Assembly: GCA_964407695.1 (NCBI GenBank)
Contig: CAYOWQ010000014.1
Span: 1 to 64,000 of the forward strand
Direction: 5' to 3'
DNA length: 64,000 nucleotides
DNA from: CAYOWQ01 sp964407695
GTDB lineage: Bacteria; Planctomycetota; Phycisphaerae; Phycisphaerales; SM1A02
In this document: in pieces, positions 43,216 through 52,690 of the stretch
Layout of the letters: each line of letters opens with the position of its first letter
Position numbering within the stretch: the stretch's first letter is position 1
Program-made: the position numbers and the translations under genes
The notes under the pieces: generated by a model
Told to the model about the DNA's origin: nothing
Database searches by the model: none
Seen by the model: the letters and a program-made list of their open reading frames with translations, nothing else

Positions 43216-44135
43216 GAAGCCAGGCGATTGAAGAAACCACTTGACGACGCTTCGGGCTGGCCAAGGAGGTGGCCGGCCGCCATTCGAATTCGCTGGGCCG
43301 CCGGAGATTTCGATGCGAGAACCGATACGGGCTGGCGAGCTCGGATGGAATCCGAAACCGCCGGATCAAAGGGAATCCAACCGGCAAACGACACCTGTCG
43401 GCGCAGGAATGTCCCGCAGACTTTACTGATGCGTTCGAACACCCTTTCTCCTTCGGCTTGATCTCTCACCATGTTTACAAGAATTTCCAGCCGAGTCTCC
43501 GGCGACCGAAGTGACAGGGTCTTGACCATGGCGTAGGCATCGGTCAAGGCGGGTGGTTCGGGAGTGGTAACCACAACGGTTGTGGCCGCCGCACCGGCAA
43601 AGCTCAACACATTGAGACCCAATCCAGCCCCTGTATCAATCAGGATTACGTCGGCCACCCGTTCCAGACCAGACAATTCGGTCATCAGGTCGGCTCGCTG
43701 CCTCGGAGAGAGGTCCGCTAACCGGGCCACACCGGATCCTCCGGGAAGCAACCGAAACCCTCCGGGCCCAAGCAGCATGGTCTCACTCAGGCGCTTTCCG
43801 CGGCAGATCACATCTTCGAGGGTGTATCGCGGCGTCAGCCCACACATGACATCCGCGTTGGCGAGCCCCAGGTCCGCATCCATCAGGCAGACACGCCGGC
43901 CCATCTGCGCCATGGACACTGCAAGATTCACCGAGAAATTCGTCTTTCCCACCCCCCCCTTGCCGGAGGTAATGGCAATCGCACGGGCCAGCTTCGGCGG
44001 CGGTTCGACCGGTAATGGACGAGGGCGCTGCGGTGCGAAGCTGACGCGGCCGGTCTGCACGCTTGAGCCGATAGACGCCGACTGCGCGGCGTCAACCATC
44101 GCCAACCGGCGCAGATGAGAAGCCTGATCATTCAT
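43191..44135 (-). CDS. flhG: Flagellar number regulator FlhG (MinD-like ATPase)
   Basis: Controls flagellar number and placement together with FlhF. 314 residues. The deviant Walker A motif is ITSGKGGVGKTNFSVNLAVS (KGGVGKT), with the MinD-type switch LMDADLGLANADVMCGL and the later ADVILIDTGAGLGLNVLSFA (Walker B-like, DTGAG). The membrane-targeting helix is less obvious. 4-base overlap with flhF. Order flhF-flhG-(membrane protein)-fliA is common in polar flagellates. Confidence 0.93.
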   Translation of the reverse strand: MNDQASHLRRLAMVDAAQSASIGSSVQTGRVSFAPQRPRPLPVEPPPKLARAIAITSGKGGVGKTNFSVNLAVSMAQMGRRVCLMDADLGLANADVMCGLTPRYTLEDVICRGKRLSETMLLGPGGFRLLPGGSGVARLADLSPRQRADLMTELSGLERVADVILIDTGAGLGLNVLSFAGAAATTVVVTTPEPPALTDAYAMVKTLSLRSPETRLEILVNMVRDQAEGERVFERISKVCGTFLRRQVSFAGWIPFDPAVSDSIRARQPVSVLASKSPAAQRIRMAAGHLLGQPEASSSGFFNRLASWIGRGAR

Positions 44136-45583
44136 CCACGAACCTCACCTCCCAACAGAAGCTCCGCAAGCCGCTGCGGCACCGCCGGCTCAATGTGATC
44201 CGGCACTTCCTGGCCCGTTGTAACAAAACTGATTTTCTTTCCTACCCGGCGAATTACGCTGATGAGGGTACCGAAGCCGACGGCCTCGTCAAGCTTGGTA
44301 AGCACCACCTTGTCCACCCCCACCGTTGCAAAGGCCTCCGCCTCGCGCATGAGCGTCCGCTCGGCAGCCGTACTTGAGAGGACAAGGTGTACCTCGTGCG
44401 GACGAGCCGCCGCGAGGATTCGGCGCAGGTCACCGATGCGATCCCGGTCTCTCTGGCTCCTGCCCGCCGTATCGATCAGGATCACTTGCCGATCTCGAAA
44501 ACTCCGGCAGGCGGCCTTCATCTCCTCCGGGGTTGAGGCGACCTGAAGCGGAACCGCAAGAATGTCGGCATAGGTTCTTAGTTGGTCAACCGCAGCGATT
44601 CGGTAGGTATCGGCCGTGATGAGACCGACCGTGGCGTTCATCCTCAGCCGATATGCGGCCGCAAGCTTTGCCAGAGTGGTGGTCTTGCCGACTCCGGTCG
44701 GGCCGACGAAGGCGATGGTGACCGGACGCCCATCGGTGGATTCTACTTTCAGCTCGCCATCACACTGGGGAATGATGCGACAGAGCTGGGCAGACACCTC
44801 TCGACGCACGCAGCTTTCGTCGCAAAGCTGGTCCTTCCGGAGCGACTGACGTACCTCGCCAACAACCTGCTGCGCCAGCTCCTCCGCAAGGTCCTGGCCG
44901 ACCAGTTCAAGATAGAGGTCGAAAAGTCGACCCGATTCAGGCAGATCCGGTGTCTCCGAGCCACCCTCGAGGACCCGCGAAACCGCATCGCGAATGGCTG
45001 ACAGTTCCTCCTTCATTAGTCCATCTGTGACGCGAACCGAAACATTGGCAGAAACCTGAGGTTGCAGGGTGGGTTCCTGGCTCGCGGAAACGGAAACCGA
45101 TGGATCCGGATCCTGCGACTTCGGCGGCATGAGGACAAATCGGCGCGCCACGGCGGCCTGCGGAGGGGTCGATTTTTCGGTGGGTTGCGGCTGAATTGGA
45201 ACCGCCGATGGCGTTGCAGATGCAGGCACCGGGGTTTGCTGCATTCGCGCGTCACGTTCCGCGAGCGCCTGGGCCAAGCGGCGGGTTCGTTCGGCGTCGC
45301 TGACAATTGGCTCCGTTGTCGCGGTCGCCTTGTGATATGCCCGCCCCGCGTTGACATGCCTTGGTGAACGACCCGCGGATTGCTTCGGCGTTCCAGGGAT
45401 CGATGGTGGACTCCCCTCGCCGACTCCTGCCGTGACTTCAACGATGGTCTTCCGACCCAATCCAAGAACACCGCCTCGCCGAAAGGTGCGGGTGTGGACG
45501 ATGACCGCATCCGCTCCGAGATCCCGTTTCACGGCCGCAAGCGCTTCGGCCATGGTGTAGGCGTGATAGGTCTTGAGATTCAC
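44132..45583 (-). CDS. flhF: Flagellar biosynthesis GTPase FlhF
   Basis: SRP-type GTPase that positions the flagellum. GTG 45583 has AGGAGG 8 bases upstream and gives 483 residues; the reading frame's ATG at 45619 is further up. N-terminal region NLKTYHAYTMAEALAAVKRD then a proline/serine-rich variable part, and the NG domain: P-loop IAFVGPTGVGKTTTLAKLAA, VGLITADTYRIAAVDQLRTY, RQVILIDTAGRSQRDRDRI (DTAGR), and VDKVVLTKLDEAVGFGTLIS (TKLDE). 4-base overlap with flhG. Confidence 0.95.
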   Translation of the reverse strand: MNLKTYHAYTMAEALAAVKRDLGADAVIVHTRTFRRGGVLGLGRKTIVEVTAGVGEGSPPSIPGTPKQSAGRSPRHVNAGRAYHKATATTEPIVSDAERTRRLAQALAERDARMQQTPVPASATPSAVPIQPQPTEKSTPPQAAVARRFVLMPPKSQDPDPSVSVSASQEPTLQPQVSANVSVRVTDGLMKEELSAIRDAVSRVLEGGSETPDLPESGRLFDLYLELVGQDLAEELAQQVVGEVRQSLRKDQLCDESCVRREVSAQLCRIIPQCDGELKVESTDGRPVTIAFVGPTGVGKTTTLAKLAAAYRLRMNATVGLITADTYRIAAVDQLRTYADILAVPLQVASTPEEMKAACRSFRDRQVILIDTAGRSQRDRDRIGDLRRILAAARPHEVHLVLSSTAAERTLMREAEAFATVGVDKVVLTKLDEAVGFGTLISVIRRVGKKISFVTTGQEVPDHIEPAVPQRLAELLLGGEVRG

Positions 45584-45634
45584 GTTCAAGCCCTCCTGGC
45601 TTTGTCGAGTCGAATCCATTCAGACTGGAGGGCA

Positions 45635-47779
45635 TCAAGCAGCCCCTGCCAGCATTGACTCCTGCTCGGCTAACTGTACCAGACCCACCGACTCAACGTC
45701 GAGCCCCTTGGTGATCTCGTTGTATCCCAGAACGATTACGCCGGGAATATGCGGCTCGAGGATCTGTCGAAGCGGAGACCGCACGCTCGGGGAAGCCACA
45801 ATAATCAGTTGGCGACCTGCGGCATTGAGGGGCGACGCTGCCTCCGAAACCGCCCGTGCAATTTTCATAGCCAGAGCACCGGGGACAGACACGGTGGTGC
45901 CACCCGGCCCACGATCAATGTAGCCGCTCAGCCGGTCTTCAACCGCCGGGTCCATGGTAATGCAATAGAGGCGAGGCCTGCCAGCGTCGTCGTTCTCGAC
46001 ATACGCTGCGCAGATGGTTCGCTTCAGGGCGTTGCGGACGTATTCGACCAGAACGTCGGTGTCCTTGGTATGAGGTGCGCAGTCGGCCAACGTCTCAACA
46101 ATGACTTCCAGATCGCGAATTGGCACCCGCTCGCGAAGAAGTGCCTGCAGTACTTTCTGAAGTTCTCCGGGCTTGATCAGGCCTGGGATCGTGTCCTCCA
46201 CCAGCTTGGGTGCTTTCACTCTGAGTTGATCGATGAGGTGGCTGACCTCCTGGCGAGACAGCAGTTCCTCGGCATGAATTCGAGCCACTTCCGTCAGGTG
46301 CGTCGTCAGAACGCTCGTGGCGTCCACCACCGTGTAGTTCATGGTTTCAGCTCGTGACTTCAGCGATGGATCGATCCAGATCGCCTCGAGTCCGAAGGCA
46401 GGTTCCTTGGCGCGAATTCCCTCAAGCGATCCGGAGGAGAGCCCCGAGTCCATGGCCATGAGAAGATCGGGGTAGACCGTGCCATCGGCGATGACCGACC
46501 CACGAATCTTGATTCGATAGTCGTTGGCGCCCAATTGAACGTTGTCACGGATGCGCACCGGCGGAAGAACCAATCCGATTTCGGTGGCCAGCTGGCGTCG
46601 CACGATGGCGACACGATCCAAGAGGTTCCCCTGCCGGGAGGTATCCACCAGCCCAACGAGGCCGTAACCGATCTCGACTTCCATGGTGTCGACGCCGAGA
46701 AGGTCTTCAACCTTGGGAGGCTCAGCGCTCTTCTTCACCGCCTCAGCACGGGCGGCCTGTTCCTTCATCGCTCGCTCTCCTCTGGTCTGACGCCCGATGG
46801 CCCAGGCGATGCCGGCCATCGCTGCGGAGGCGGTGAGAAGCGGAAGCGCTGGAAGCGGAGTCAGCGCCAGCAGACCGAGGAAGCCGCTGATCAGATACAG
46901 CGCAACCGGCTGGGAGGCGAGCTGCGCTGGGATTTCGTCTCCGATGGTGCGACCATCACCGGCCCGAGCCACAATCAGGCCGGACGCGACGGCGATGATG
47001 AATGCCGGCACCTGCGACACAAGGCCGTCGCCGATCGTGAGCATCGTGAAGAGATTCAGCGAATCCGTGATCGGCCAACCCTTCTCAAGCGTGCCGATGA
47101 GGAGGCCGCCGACGACGTTGATGAGAGTGATGATGATGCCGGCGACGGCATCGCCACGAACAAACTTGCTGGCGCCGTCCATGGCGCCGTAGAAATCGGC
47201 CTCGCGGGTGACCTGGTCGCGCCGACGGCGAGCCTCGGTCTCGTTGATCAATCCCGCTGAGAGATCCGCATCGATCGCCATCTGCTTGCCCGGCATGGCA
47301 TCGAGAGTGAATCGGGCCGCCACTTCACTCATGCGCGTGGCGCCCTTGGTGATCACCACGAACTGAACAACCACCAGAATGATGAAGATCACCGCGCCAA
47401 CCACGGCCGAATCGCCTGCGACAAAATTGGCAAACGCCGCAATGACGTGCCCAGCCATGACCTTGGCTTCCTCCGTCGATGAGGCATCGGCCGTCAGGAT
47501 GAGCCGTGTGCTGGCGACGTTGAGCACGAGACGGAAGAGCGTGGTGCCAAGCAGCAGCGACGGGAAGACGCTGAAATCCAACGGGCGCTGCATGTAGATG
47601 GTGGTGAGCAGCACCACCGCCGCCAGCGAAATGTTCCCGCAGATCAGTACATCCATGACGGCGGGCGGCATGGGGATAACCAGCACCACGATGAGGCTGA
47701 GGAATCCAAGGGGCACCAGCAGATGCCGCTTGGCGGCGATCCACTGAAAGATCGGCGGCACCATGGTGTCGTTAGCCAC
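45635..47779 (-). CDS. flhA: Flagellar export gate protein FlhA
   Basis: Central ring of the flagellar type III export gate, in the inner membrane. 714 residues. Eight transmembrane helices in the first half (LGFLSLIVVLVIPMPPAVMD onward), the FHIPEP-family signature MSEVAARFTLDAMPGKQMAI followed by DADLSAGLINETEARRRRDQ, then a cytoplasmic domain (MEVEIGYGLVGLVD; VVDATSVLTTHLTEVARIHA). The C-terminal end is LVQLAEQESMLAGAA. 33 bases after flhB and 51 before flhF. Confidence 0.96.
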   Translation of the reverse strand: MANDTMVPPIFQWIAAKRHLLVPLGFLSLIVVLVIPMPPAVMDVLICGNISLAAVVLLTTIYMQRPLDFSVFPSLLLGTTLFRLVLNVASTRLILTADASSTEEAKVMAGHVIAAFANFVAGDSAVVGAVIFIILVVVQFVVITKGATRMSEVAARFTLDAMPGKQMAIDADLSAGLINETEARRRRDQVTREADFYGAMDGASKFVRGDAVAGIIITLINVVGGLLIGTLEKGWPITDSLNLFTMLTIGDGLVSQVPAFIIAVASGLIVARAGDGRTIGDEIPAQLASQPVALYLISGFLGLLALTPLPALPLLTASAAMAGIAWAIGRQTRGERAMKEQAARAEAVKKSAEPPKVEDLLGVDTMEVEIGYGLVGLVDTSRQGNLLDRVAIVRRQLATEIGLVLPPVRIRDNVQLGANDYRIKIRGSVIADGTVYPDLLMAMDSGLSSGSLEGIRAKEPAFGLEAIWIDPSLKSRAETMNYTVVDATSVLTTHLTEVARIHAEELLSRQEVSHLIDQLRVKAPKLVEDTIPGLIKPGELQKVLQALLRERVPIRDLEVIVETLADCAPHTKDTDVLVEYVRNALKRTICAAYVENDDAGRPRLYCITMDPAVEDRLSGYIDRGPGGTTVSVPGALAMKIARAVSEAASPLNAAGRQLIIVASPSVRSPLRQILEPHIPGVIVLGYNEITKGLDVESVGLVQLAEQESMLAGAA

Positions 47780-47812
47780 GCGACGGGCCCTTTCGAATCA
47801 CATCGTGCCGCA

Positions 47813-48871
47813 TCAGGCGACCTTTCCCTTCAGACGGTAGACGTAGGCCAGAATCTCCGCGACGGCCTTGTAGAACGACTCCGGAATCTCGTGACCGACT
47901 TCGACATCGCGATACAGCGCCCGAGCCAGCGGCTTGCGCTCGATTATGGGGATGCCATGCTGCATGGCGATCTGGCGAATTCGGATGGCCACGTAGTCGG
48001 CCCCCTTGGCGACAACCCTGGGGGCGGCCATCTGGTTCGGCTGATACGCGATCGCAATGGAGATGTGTTCCGGATTGGTGACAATGACATCCGCGCGAGG
48101 CACACTTGACGACAGCCGCTGCATGGCCAGCTGCTGCTGCATGCGAAATCGCCGCTTCTTGACCTCCGGATCGCCTTCGCTCTGTCGATACTCTTCCTTG
48201 ATCTCCTGTTTCGTCATGCGAAGGTCCTTCTGGAACTTCCATCGCTGATAGACGAAATCGATGATTCCCAGAATCAGAAGCACGAGCACCACCGCAAGAG
48301 CAAGCCGGAAAACCATGCCGCCGATGACCGCGAGATCCTGCTGCGGCTCGAGCTGAGGCAGAACAATGATTTCCGGCCCGAAACTGACGACGATGATTAC
48401 GGCCACCGCCACGACCAGTGTCAGCTTGCCGACATCGAGCAGAGTTTTTACAAGAGACGAGAGGCTGAAGAGTCGCTGAAACCCCTTGACCGGATTGAGG
48501 CGGCCAAGATCAGGCTGAACAGATTTCCCGCTGACGAGCCACCCCACCTGAACAAAATACGAGAGATACGAGATCAGCCACGCGACACCAAGGATGGGGG
48601 CCATGATGGCCGCAGCGGTGGCGAGCACCGCCACCGAGCCACTCCAAACGGCCGTCACCTCAGTTTGACCGATGTCGGCGAGCGCCTGGTCAAGCAACCG
48701 ATGCATTCCGGTGGCCGTCGTCATGCCGATCGCCGCGAGAACCAGAGTCATGGCCGCCAATTTCAACGCGCCGGCAAGGTCGGTGCTCTTGGCAATGCGC
48801 CCTTCCTCGCGCGCCTCCTGGAGTCGCCGAGGTGTGGCCTGTTCAGATCGTTCGCCGAGGTCCTCTGCCAT
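47813..48871 (-). CDS. flhB: Flagellar export switch protein FlhB
   Basis: Controls substrate switching in flagellar export. 352 residues: four transmembrane helices in the first 220 and a cytoplasmic autocleavage domain. The cleavage site, NPTH in most FlhB proteins, reads NPEH (bases 48065-48076): Asn and Pro needed for cleavage are kept. Further motifs ATPRRLQEAREEG at the N-terminus, KGADYVAIRIRQIAMQHGIP and IERKPLARALYRDVEVGHEI are typical. Starts 3 bases after fliR. Confidence 0.95.
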   Translation of the reverse strand: MAEDLGERSEQATPRRLQEAREEGRIAKSTDLAGALKLAAMTLVLAAIGMTTATGMHRLLDQALADIGQTEVTAVWSGSVAVLATAAAIMAPILGVAWLISYLSYFVQVGWLVSGKSVQPDLGRLNPVKGFQRLFSLSSLVKTLLDVGKLTLVVAVAVIIVVSFGPEIIVLPQLEPQQDLAVIGGMVFRLALAVVLVLLILGIIDFVYQRWKFQKDLRMTKQEIKEEYRQSEGDPEVKKRRFRMQQQLAMQRLSSSVPRADVIVTNPEHISIAIAYQPNQMAAPRVVAKGADYVAIRIRQIAMQHGIPIIERKPLARALYRDVEVGHEIPESFYKAVAEILAYVYRLKGKVA

Positions 48872-48874
48872 GGG

Positions 48875-49648
48875 TCATCGGCTCCGTATGAATGTCTGGA
48901 GCTGCTCGAGGATGTCGCTGATATGAGTAAGCAGGACCTCTTGAATAACCAGCAAGCCCACGGCCATCACGGCCAGGCCGACGAGAATCCGAATCGGAAA
49001 GCCGATATTCAGCATGTTGAGTTGCGGCATGGTCTTGGCGAGAAAGCCAAGGGTGACCGTTTCAAGGAAGACAATCGCCAGCAGCGGGGCTGAGATTCGT
49101 AGCGCCACTTCGGCGGAAGCCGCGAGCATCCCACAGATCAGTGCGAGGAGGTCGTCGTTGGGAAGGAATCCTCCTGCAGGGACGTGGTCATAACTGCGGA
49201 GCAAGGCCATGAATGACGATTCGACGCCACCGATCGCCATGAATGCCGCCATGGTCAGAAAGAAGAGCATCTGGCCGAGCGAGTCCGCCTCGGTATCGGC
49301 CGCCGGGTTGTAGATCAGGGCGAAACCAAGACCAAGCTGCTGGCCGGTGATCAAACCGGCGAGTTGTGCGGTCACCATGGGGATGTTGGCGACATAACCA
49401 ATAATGAGCCCCAGCATCATGTCAGAGGCCATTCGCGGGGCCATGGAGGCAATCGTGAGGTCGCACTGCACCCGCGGAGCAACGAGGGTGATCGCAATGG
49501 CAAAGATCGTGATGATGAGGGCCTTGATTCTCACGGGAATGGCCGTGGCTCCCAGCAATGGCCCATAGATTGCCAGTCCGGTCAATCGCGAGATTGAGAG
49601 GACGAATCCGGGGATGAGCGGCAGAATTTCGTTCAGGAGGGGCTGCAT
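48875..49648 (-). CDS. fliR: Flagellar export gate protein FliR
   Basis: Membrane component of the flagellar export gate with FliP and FliQ. 257 residues with about six transmembrane helices (FVLSISRLTGLAIYGPLLGA; MMLGLIIGYVANIPMVTAQL followed by AGLITGQQLGLGFALIYNPA; GFPIRILVGLAVMAVGLLVI). Sequence order and conserved GxQxGLGFA-type segment are characteristic. 3-base gap to both fliQ and flhB. Confidence 0.94.
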   Translation of the reverse strand: MQPLLNEILPLIPGFVLSISRLTGLAIYGPLLGATAIPVRIKALIITIFAIAITLVAPRVQCDLTIASMAPRMASDMMLGLIIGYVANIPMVTAQLAGLITGQQLGLGFALIYNPAADTEADSLGQMLFFLTMAAFMAIGGVESSFMALLRSYDHVPAGGFLPNDDLLALICGMLAASAEVALRISAPLLAIVFLETVTLGFLAKTMPQLNMLNIGFPIRILVGLAVMAVGLLVIQEVLLTHISDILEQLQTFIRSR

Positions 49649-49651
49649 GGG

Positions 49652-49897
49652 TCATCCAGCGGTGAACATCTGCGCCGCGAACTCCATGACTTCAACGGAG
49701 ATCCAGCCGAGGAGCACGACGGCCACGATGATCATCACGACAATCTTGGGCACGAAGCTGAGCGTCTGTTCCTGGATCTGGGTGACGGCCTGAAAGAGGC
49801 TGATGATGAGCCCGACCACCACGCCGGCGCCGAGAATTGGCGCAGAGACAAGCAGTGCTATGAGCAGAGCCTCGCGAACGTCATCGAGTCCGTCCAT
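49652..49897 (-). CDS. fliQ: Flagellar export gate protein FliQ
   Basis: Two-helix gate subunit, 81 residues, the family's usual length. Motifs: LLIALLVSAPILGAGVVVGL then ISLFQAVTQIQEQTLSFVPK, both highly conserved, and the second helix IVVMIIVAVVLLGWISVEVM. Situated between fliP and fliR. Confidence 0.95.
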   Translation of the reverse strand: MDGLDDVREALLIALLVSAPILGAGVVVGLIISLFQAVTQIQEQTLSFVPKIVVMIIVAVVLLGWISVEVMEFAAQMFTAG

Positions 49898-49912
49898 GGA
49901 TCAGCGAATCTC

Positions 49913-50668
49913 CTAGGTCGCGCCGGGCATAAGGAGCCTTTGCGGCTCCATGATGCCGTTGAGCAGGGAGCCGACGACCAGTTGCCAACCGTCGACCATG
50001 ACAAAAAGCAGCAGCTTGAACGGCAGGGAGATGAGCACCGGAGGCAGCATCATCATGCCCATGGAGATGAGCAGGCTGGAGATCACCATATCGATCACAA
50101 GAAACGGCAGAAACACCTTGAAGCCAATCATGAACGCGGTCTTCAGCTCGCTGATGACAAAGGCCGGGACCAGCGTGATCATGTCGACATCAGCGCGGGT
50201 GAGCGTGGAAGGGTCGTCGGTCTGTACGCCGCGATATTCGAGAAGCATGTAAACGGCTGACCAGTTGTTGGTCGCCTCGATCTGAGAGAACATGAAATCC
50301 CGCAATGGCTGACGGGCCCGTTCCCATGCCAGCGTTTGGTTGGTCTGCTCTCCGTCGAGATAGGGACGAAGACCCTCCTGATACATTCGCGTGGCTGTGG
50401 GCGACATGGCCACGATCGTGATGAACACGCTCAGACCGACGATGACCTGGCTTGGCGGAAGGGTGTTGGTGCCGAGTGCCTGGCGAAGCAGACTGAGAAC
50501 CACGACCACCCGAGTGAAGCACGTGCACAGAATCAGAATCGCCGGAGCCAGCGTCAGCACTGTCAGCAAGAGCAGGATGTTGAGCGGCGTGGAAAGATCG
50601 CCTCCCATGGCTGGGACGGATTGTGTCGCGTGCTCAAGCATGCCGATGGGATTGAGCGTATCGGTCAT
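49913..50668 (-). CDS. fliP: Flagellar export gate protein FliP
   Basis: Forms the export channel with FliQ and FliR. 251 residues; no strong N-terminal signal sequence apart from the first hydrophobic helix (LNILLLLTVLTLAPAILILC). Characteristic motifs: TCFTRVVVVLSLLRQALGTN followed by TLPPSQVIVGLSVFIT, TLVPAFVISELKTAFMIGFK, FLPFLVIDMVISSLLISMGM and MMLPPVLISLPFKLLLFVMV. It overlaps fliO by 4 bases. Confidence 0.96.
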   Translation of the reverse strand: MTDTLNPIGMLEHATQSVPAMGGDLSTPLNILLLLTVLTLAPAILILCTCFTRVVVVLSLLRQALGTNTLPPSQVIVGLSVFITIVAMSPTATRMYQEGLRPYLDGEQTNQTLAWERARQPLRDFMFSQIEATNNWSAVYMLLEYRGVQTDDPSTLTRADVDMITLVPAFVISELKTAFMIGFKVFLPFLVIDMVISSLLISMGMMMLPPVLISLPFKLLLFVMVDGWQLVVGSLLNGIMEPQRLLMPGAT

Positions 50669-51420
50669 GCCACCTCCGTTGGAAGCAGGCGCCGACTTCG
50701 CCGACGAGTCAGATCGATCGTTTCGCCGACCGCGGCCCCCTGCCGGGATGCCGCGTCATGCTGAGCGGTCCATCCGCCGAGTATCCGCGAGAACGGATCA
50801 CCTGAATCCCTGTCCTTTGACCCGGCTTCTACCCGCGAAATCAGCGACGCAACCTCGTGAGGATCGTTGACCTCCGCGAGCGTGGTCATGGCGCCGGCAC
50901 TCTGGTGAAGGAGCAGGACTCGCCGGTCCATCTTGAGCAGAACCAGCGTCTGTTGGCGCCCCACGGGAAATCTTGCGAGCACCTCCAGGACGCCGCTGGG
51001 GCGCCTGGCTCCGGTCGCCCAACCGCCACTTCGCTTCCGAAGCCAGTATTGAAGGATGAAGATGAGCCCAAGCACCAGCGAGAGAGCCCCCGCTGTCTTC
51101 ACCGCCTCCATCGTTGTCTGGCCGGATCCGACAAATGATTGAGTTTCGGTCGCCTGAGCCTGAGTCCGTTGCCCGAGCGGTTGCCTCTCCGAGGCAGTCA
51201 CGACACTTTCGGGAATCGGAATTTCCAGGGGAATAGACGCCGCCATCGACGGTTCCGGAGTCTCAACTGTCTCCGATTTGACCGCTGTTGCCGCCGGCTC
51301 CGTATCAGTGCTTGCAATACTGACTGGTGCATTAATGCCGACACCATCGGGCGTCGGGCCATCAAGGACTCCGAATGCCGAAATCGAGATGAAACAACAA
51401 ATCCATCCAACTGCGTTCAT
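50665..51420 (-). CDS. fliO: FliO-like flagellar assembly protein
   Basis: Helps assemble the FliPQR gate. 251 residues from ATG 51420, which starts a signal-like helix (MNAVGWICCFISISAFGV). A serine/threonine/proline-rich periplasmic stretch is followed by a single transmembrane helix (GALSLVLGLIFILQYWLRKR) and a small cytoplasmic FliO domain (GVLEVLARFPVGRQQTLVLL then KMDRRVLLLHQSAGAMTTLA). The identification rests on this C-terminal domain and its place directly before fliP. The upstream ATG at 51468 gives a longer form. Confidence 0.85.
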   Translation of the reverse strand: MNAVGWICCFISISAFGVLDGPTPDGVGINAPVSIASTDTEPAATAVKSETVETPEPSMAASIPLEIPIPESVVTASERQPLGQRTQAQATETQSFVGSGQTTMEAVKTAGALSLVLGLIFILQYWLRKRSGGWATGARRPSGVLEVLARFPVGRQQTLVLLKMDRRVLLLHQSAGAMTTLAEVNDPHEVASLISRVEAGSKDRDSGDPFSRILGGWTAQHDAASRQGAAVGETIDLTRRRSRRLLPTEVA

Positions 51421-51468
51421 CAGCCATTCCTTGGCACGAGACGTCGGCTCCGCCGACGAGAAAACCAT

Positions 51469-51942
51469 CTAACCAGCCTTGGCAACCCCTTCCGCGGGTT
51501 GAATGATCTCACTGATTCGCACGCAGAAATTCTCATTCAGGACGAGAACCTCGCCGCGGGCAATGTGTCTGCCGTTGATGTAGATGTCGACCGGGTCACC
51601 GGCCGCCTTGTCCAGCTCAATCACCGAATCCGCGCTCAATCGCAGGATGTCTTCCACGAGCATGCGCGTCCGTCCGAGCTCAACCTTGACCTGCAGGTTG
51701 ACGTCGCTGAGCAGGCCGAGTGCTTCAGGCTCCGTTGAATGCCCCGTTCCGCGGCCGAAGTCCGGAAGGTTGAGCGGCGAGGCTGCGTCGGCCTGCGACC
51801 GGATGGCCTCAACGGCCTCATTGGCCGCCCTAAGGGCTTCCTCCGCCATGGCGTCGGTCGAAGACGCTGCAAACGCCGTCTCCGACTCCGCATTCTGGGG
51901 CGGTGTGGGATTTTCAGCAGGACTCTCGTCGGGATCAGCCAT
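51469..51942 (-). CDS. fliN: Flagellar motor switch protein FliN
   Basis: C-ring component. 157 residues from ATG 51942, with AGGAGG 6 bases upstream. An acidic and alanine-rich N-terminal 80 residues precede the SpoA domain LLSDVNLQVKVELGRTRMLV, ILRLSADSVIELDKAAGDPV and DIYINGRHIARGEVLVLNEN, all diagnostic. No fliM in this window. It lies between fliL and fliO. Confidence 0.95.
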   Translation of the reverse strand: MADPDESPAENPTPPQNAESETAFAASSTDAMAEEALRAANEAVEAIRSQADAASPLNLPDFGRGTGHSTEPEALGLLSDVNLQVKVELGRTRMLVEDILRLSADSVIELDKAAGDPVDIYINGRHIARGEVLVLNENFCVRISEIIQPAEGVAKAG

Positions 51943-52047
51943 CCATGGCCTCCTACGCGCGTGCGGCCGCCCTCCATGGCGAGCCAAAGACATGTTCAAG
52001 CCTGATGGACATCGGCCGCAAGTGCCGCCGGAGCTTGAAAATCGGCG

Positions 52048-52569
52048 CTAGTTATCGACCCGGAACCCGGTGCCTGAGACGATGACGACCTTCTGAATAA
52101 CCGGCTCCTTGGCGTGTTTGGCCTTTTCAAACCGGTCCTTCATGAGGGCTTCCACCTTGCGGGTGAGGCTTTCGAGCTTGGGCTCCTGGAAGTGGTGAGG
52201 CTCGGCCGTGCGCCAGATCGCGGAAAGTTCCGCCCGGATTTCATTGCGGAATTGCTCGAGCTCCGCTTCCACGGATTCGGCATCCCGCTGTTTGACCTGG
52301 AGATAGATCTCCGTGGGGAAGATGTATGTCACTCCGGATTTGTCGTTCGAAAGCCGGTCTTCGAGGGCGAGGACTTCCACGAGCCGGTCGTCATCGGAGG
52401 GCTCGTGGTCCGTGACCTGCTCCGCTTCCACCGGTTTGGGACCACCGGCCATCTTCATGAATGCCATGATGCCTGCCCCCTCCACGAGGAGGAGAACCGC
52501 AGTGACGATAATCGCCTTCTTCGAACCCTTCTTTGCAGGGGGTGGAGTGCTCGATTCGCCTTCGGCCAT
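52048..52569 (-). CDS. fliL: Flagellar basal body-associated protein FliL
   Basis: Stator-associated single-pass protein, 173 residues from ATG 52569 with GGAGG 6 bases upstream. A short cytoplasmic basic tail, one transmembrane helix (AIIVTAVLLLVEGAGIMAFM) and a periplasmic domain (VTYIFPTEIYLQVKQRDAES, ELEQFRNEIRAELSAIWRTA, and an ending VQKVVIVSGTGFRVDN that is less alike). First gene of the flagellar operon in this window; no FliA- or sigma-54-type promoter is evident upstream. Confidence 0.82.
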   Translation of the reverse strand: MAEGESSTPPPAKKGSKKAIIVTAVLLLVEGAGIMAFMKMAGGPKPVEAEQVTDHEPSDDDRLVEVLALEDRLSNDKSGVTYIFPTEIYLQVKQRDAESVEAELEQFRNEIRAELSAIWRTAEPHHFQEPKLESLTRKVEALMKDRFEKAKHAKEPVIQKVVIVSGTGFRVDN

Positions 52570-52690
52570 GACATACCTCCGTGAGGCACGATGCAAAGAA
52601 CGCGCTCAGCTAGGACAGAATCGGTTTCCCTGAAGTCCGAATTCGCTTGATTCTGCCGAAATCCGCGTCGGATGCGGTAATCCGGAACGA

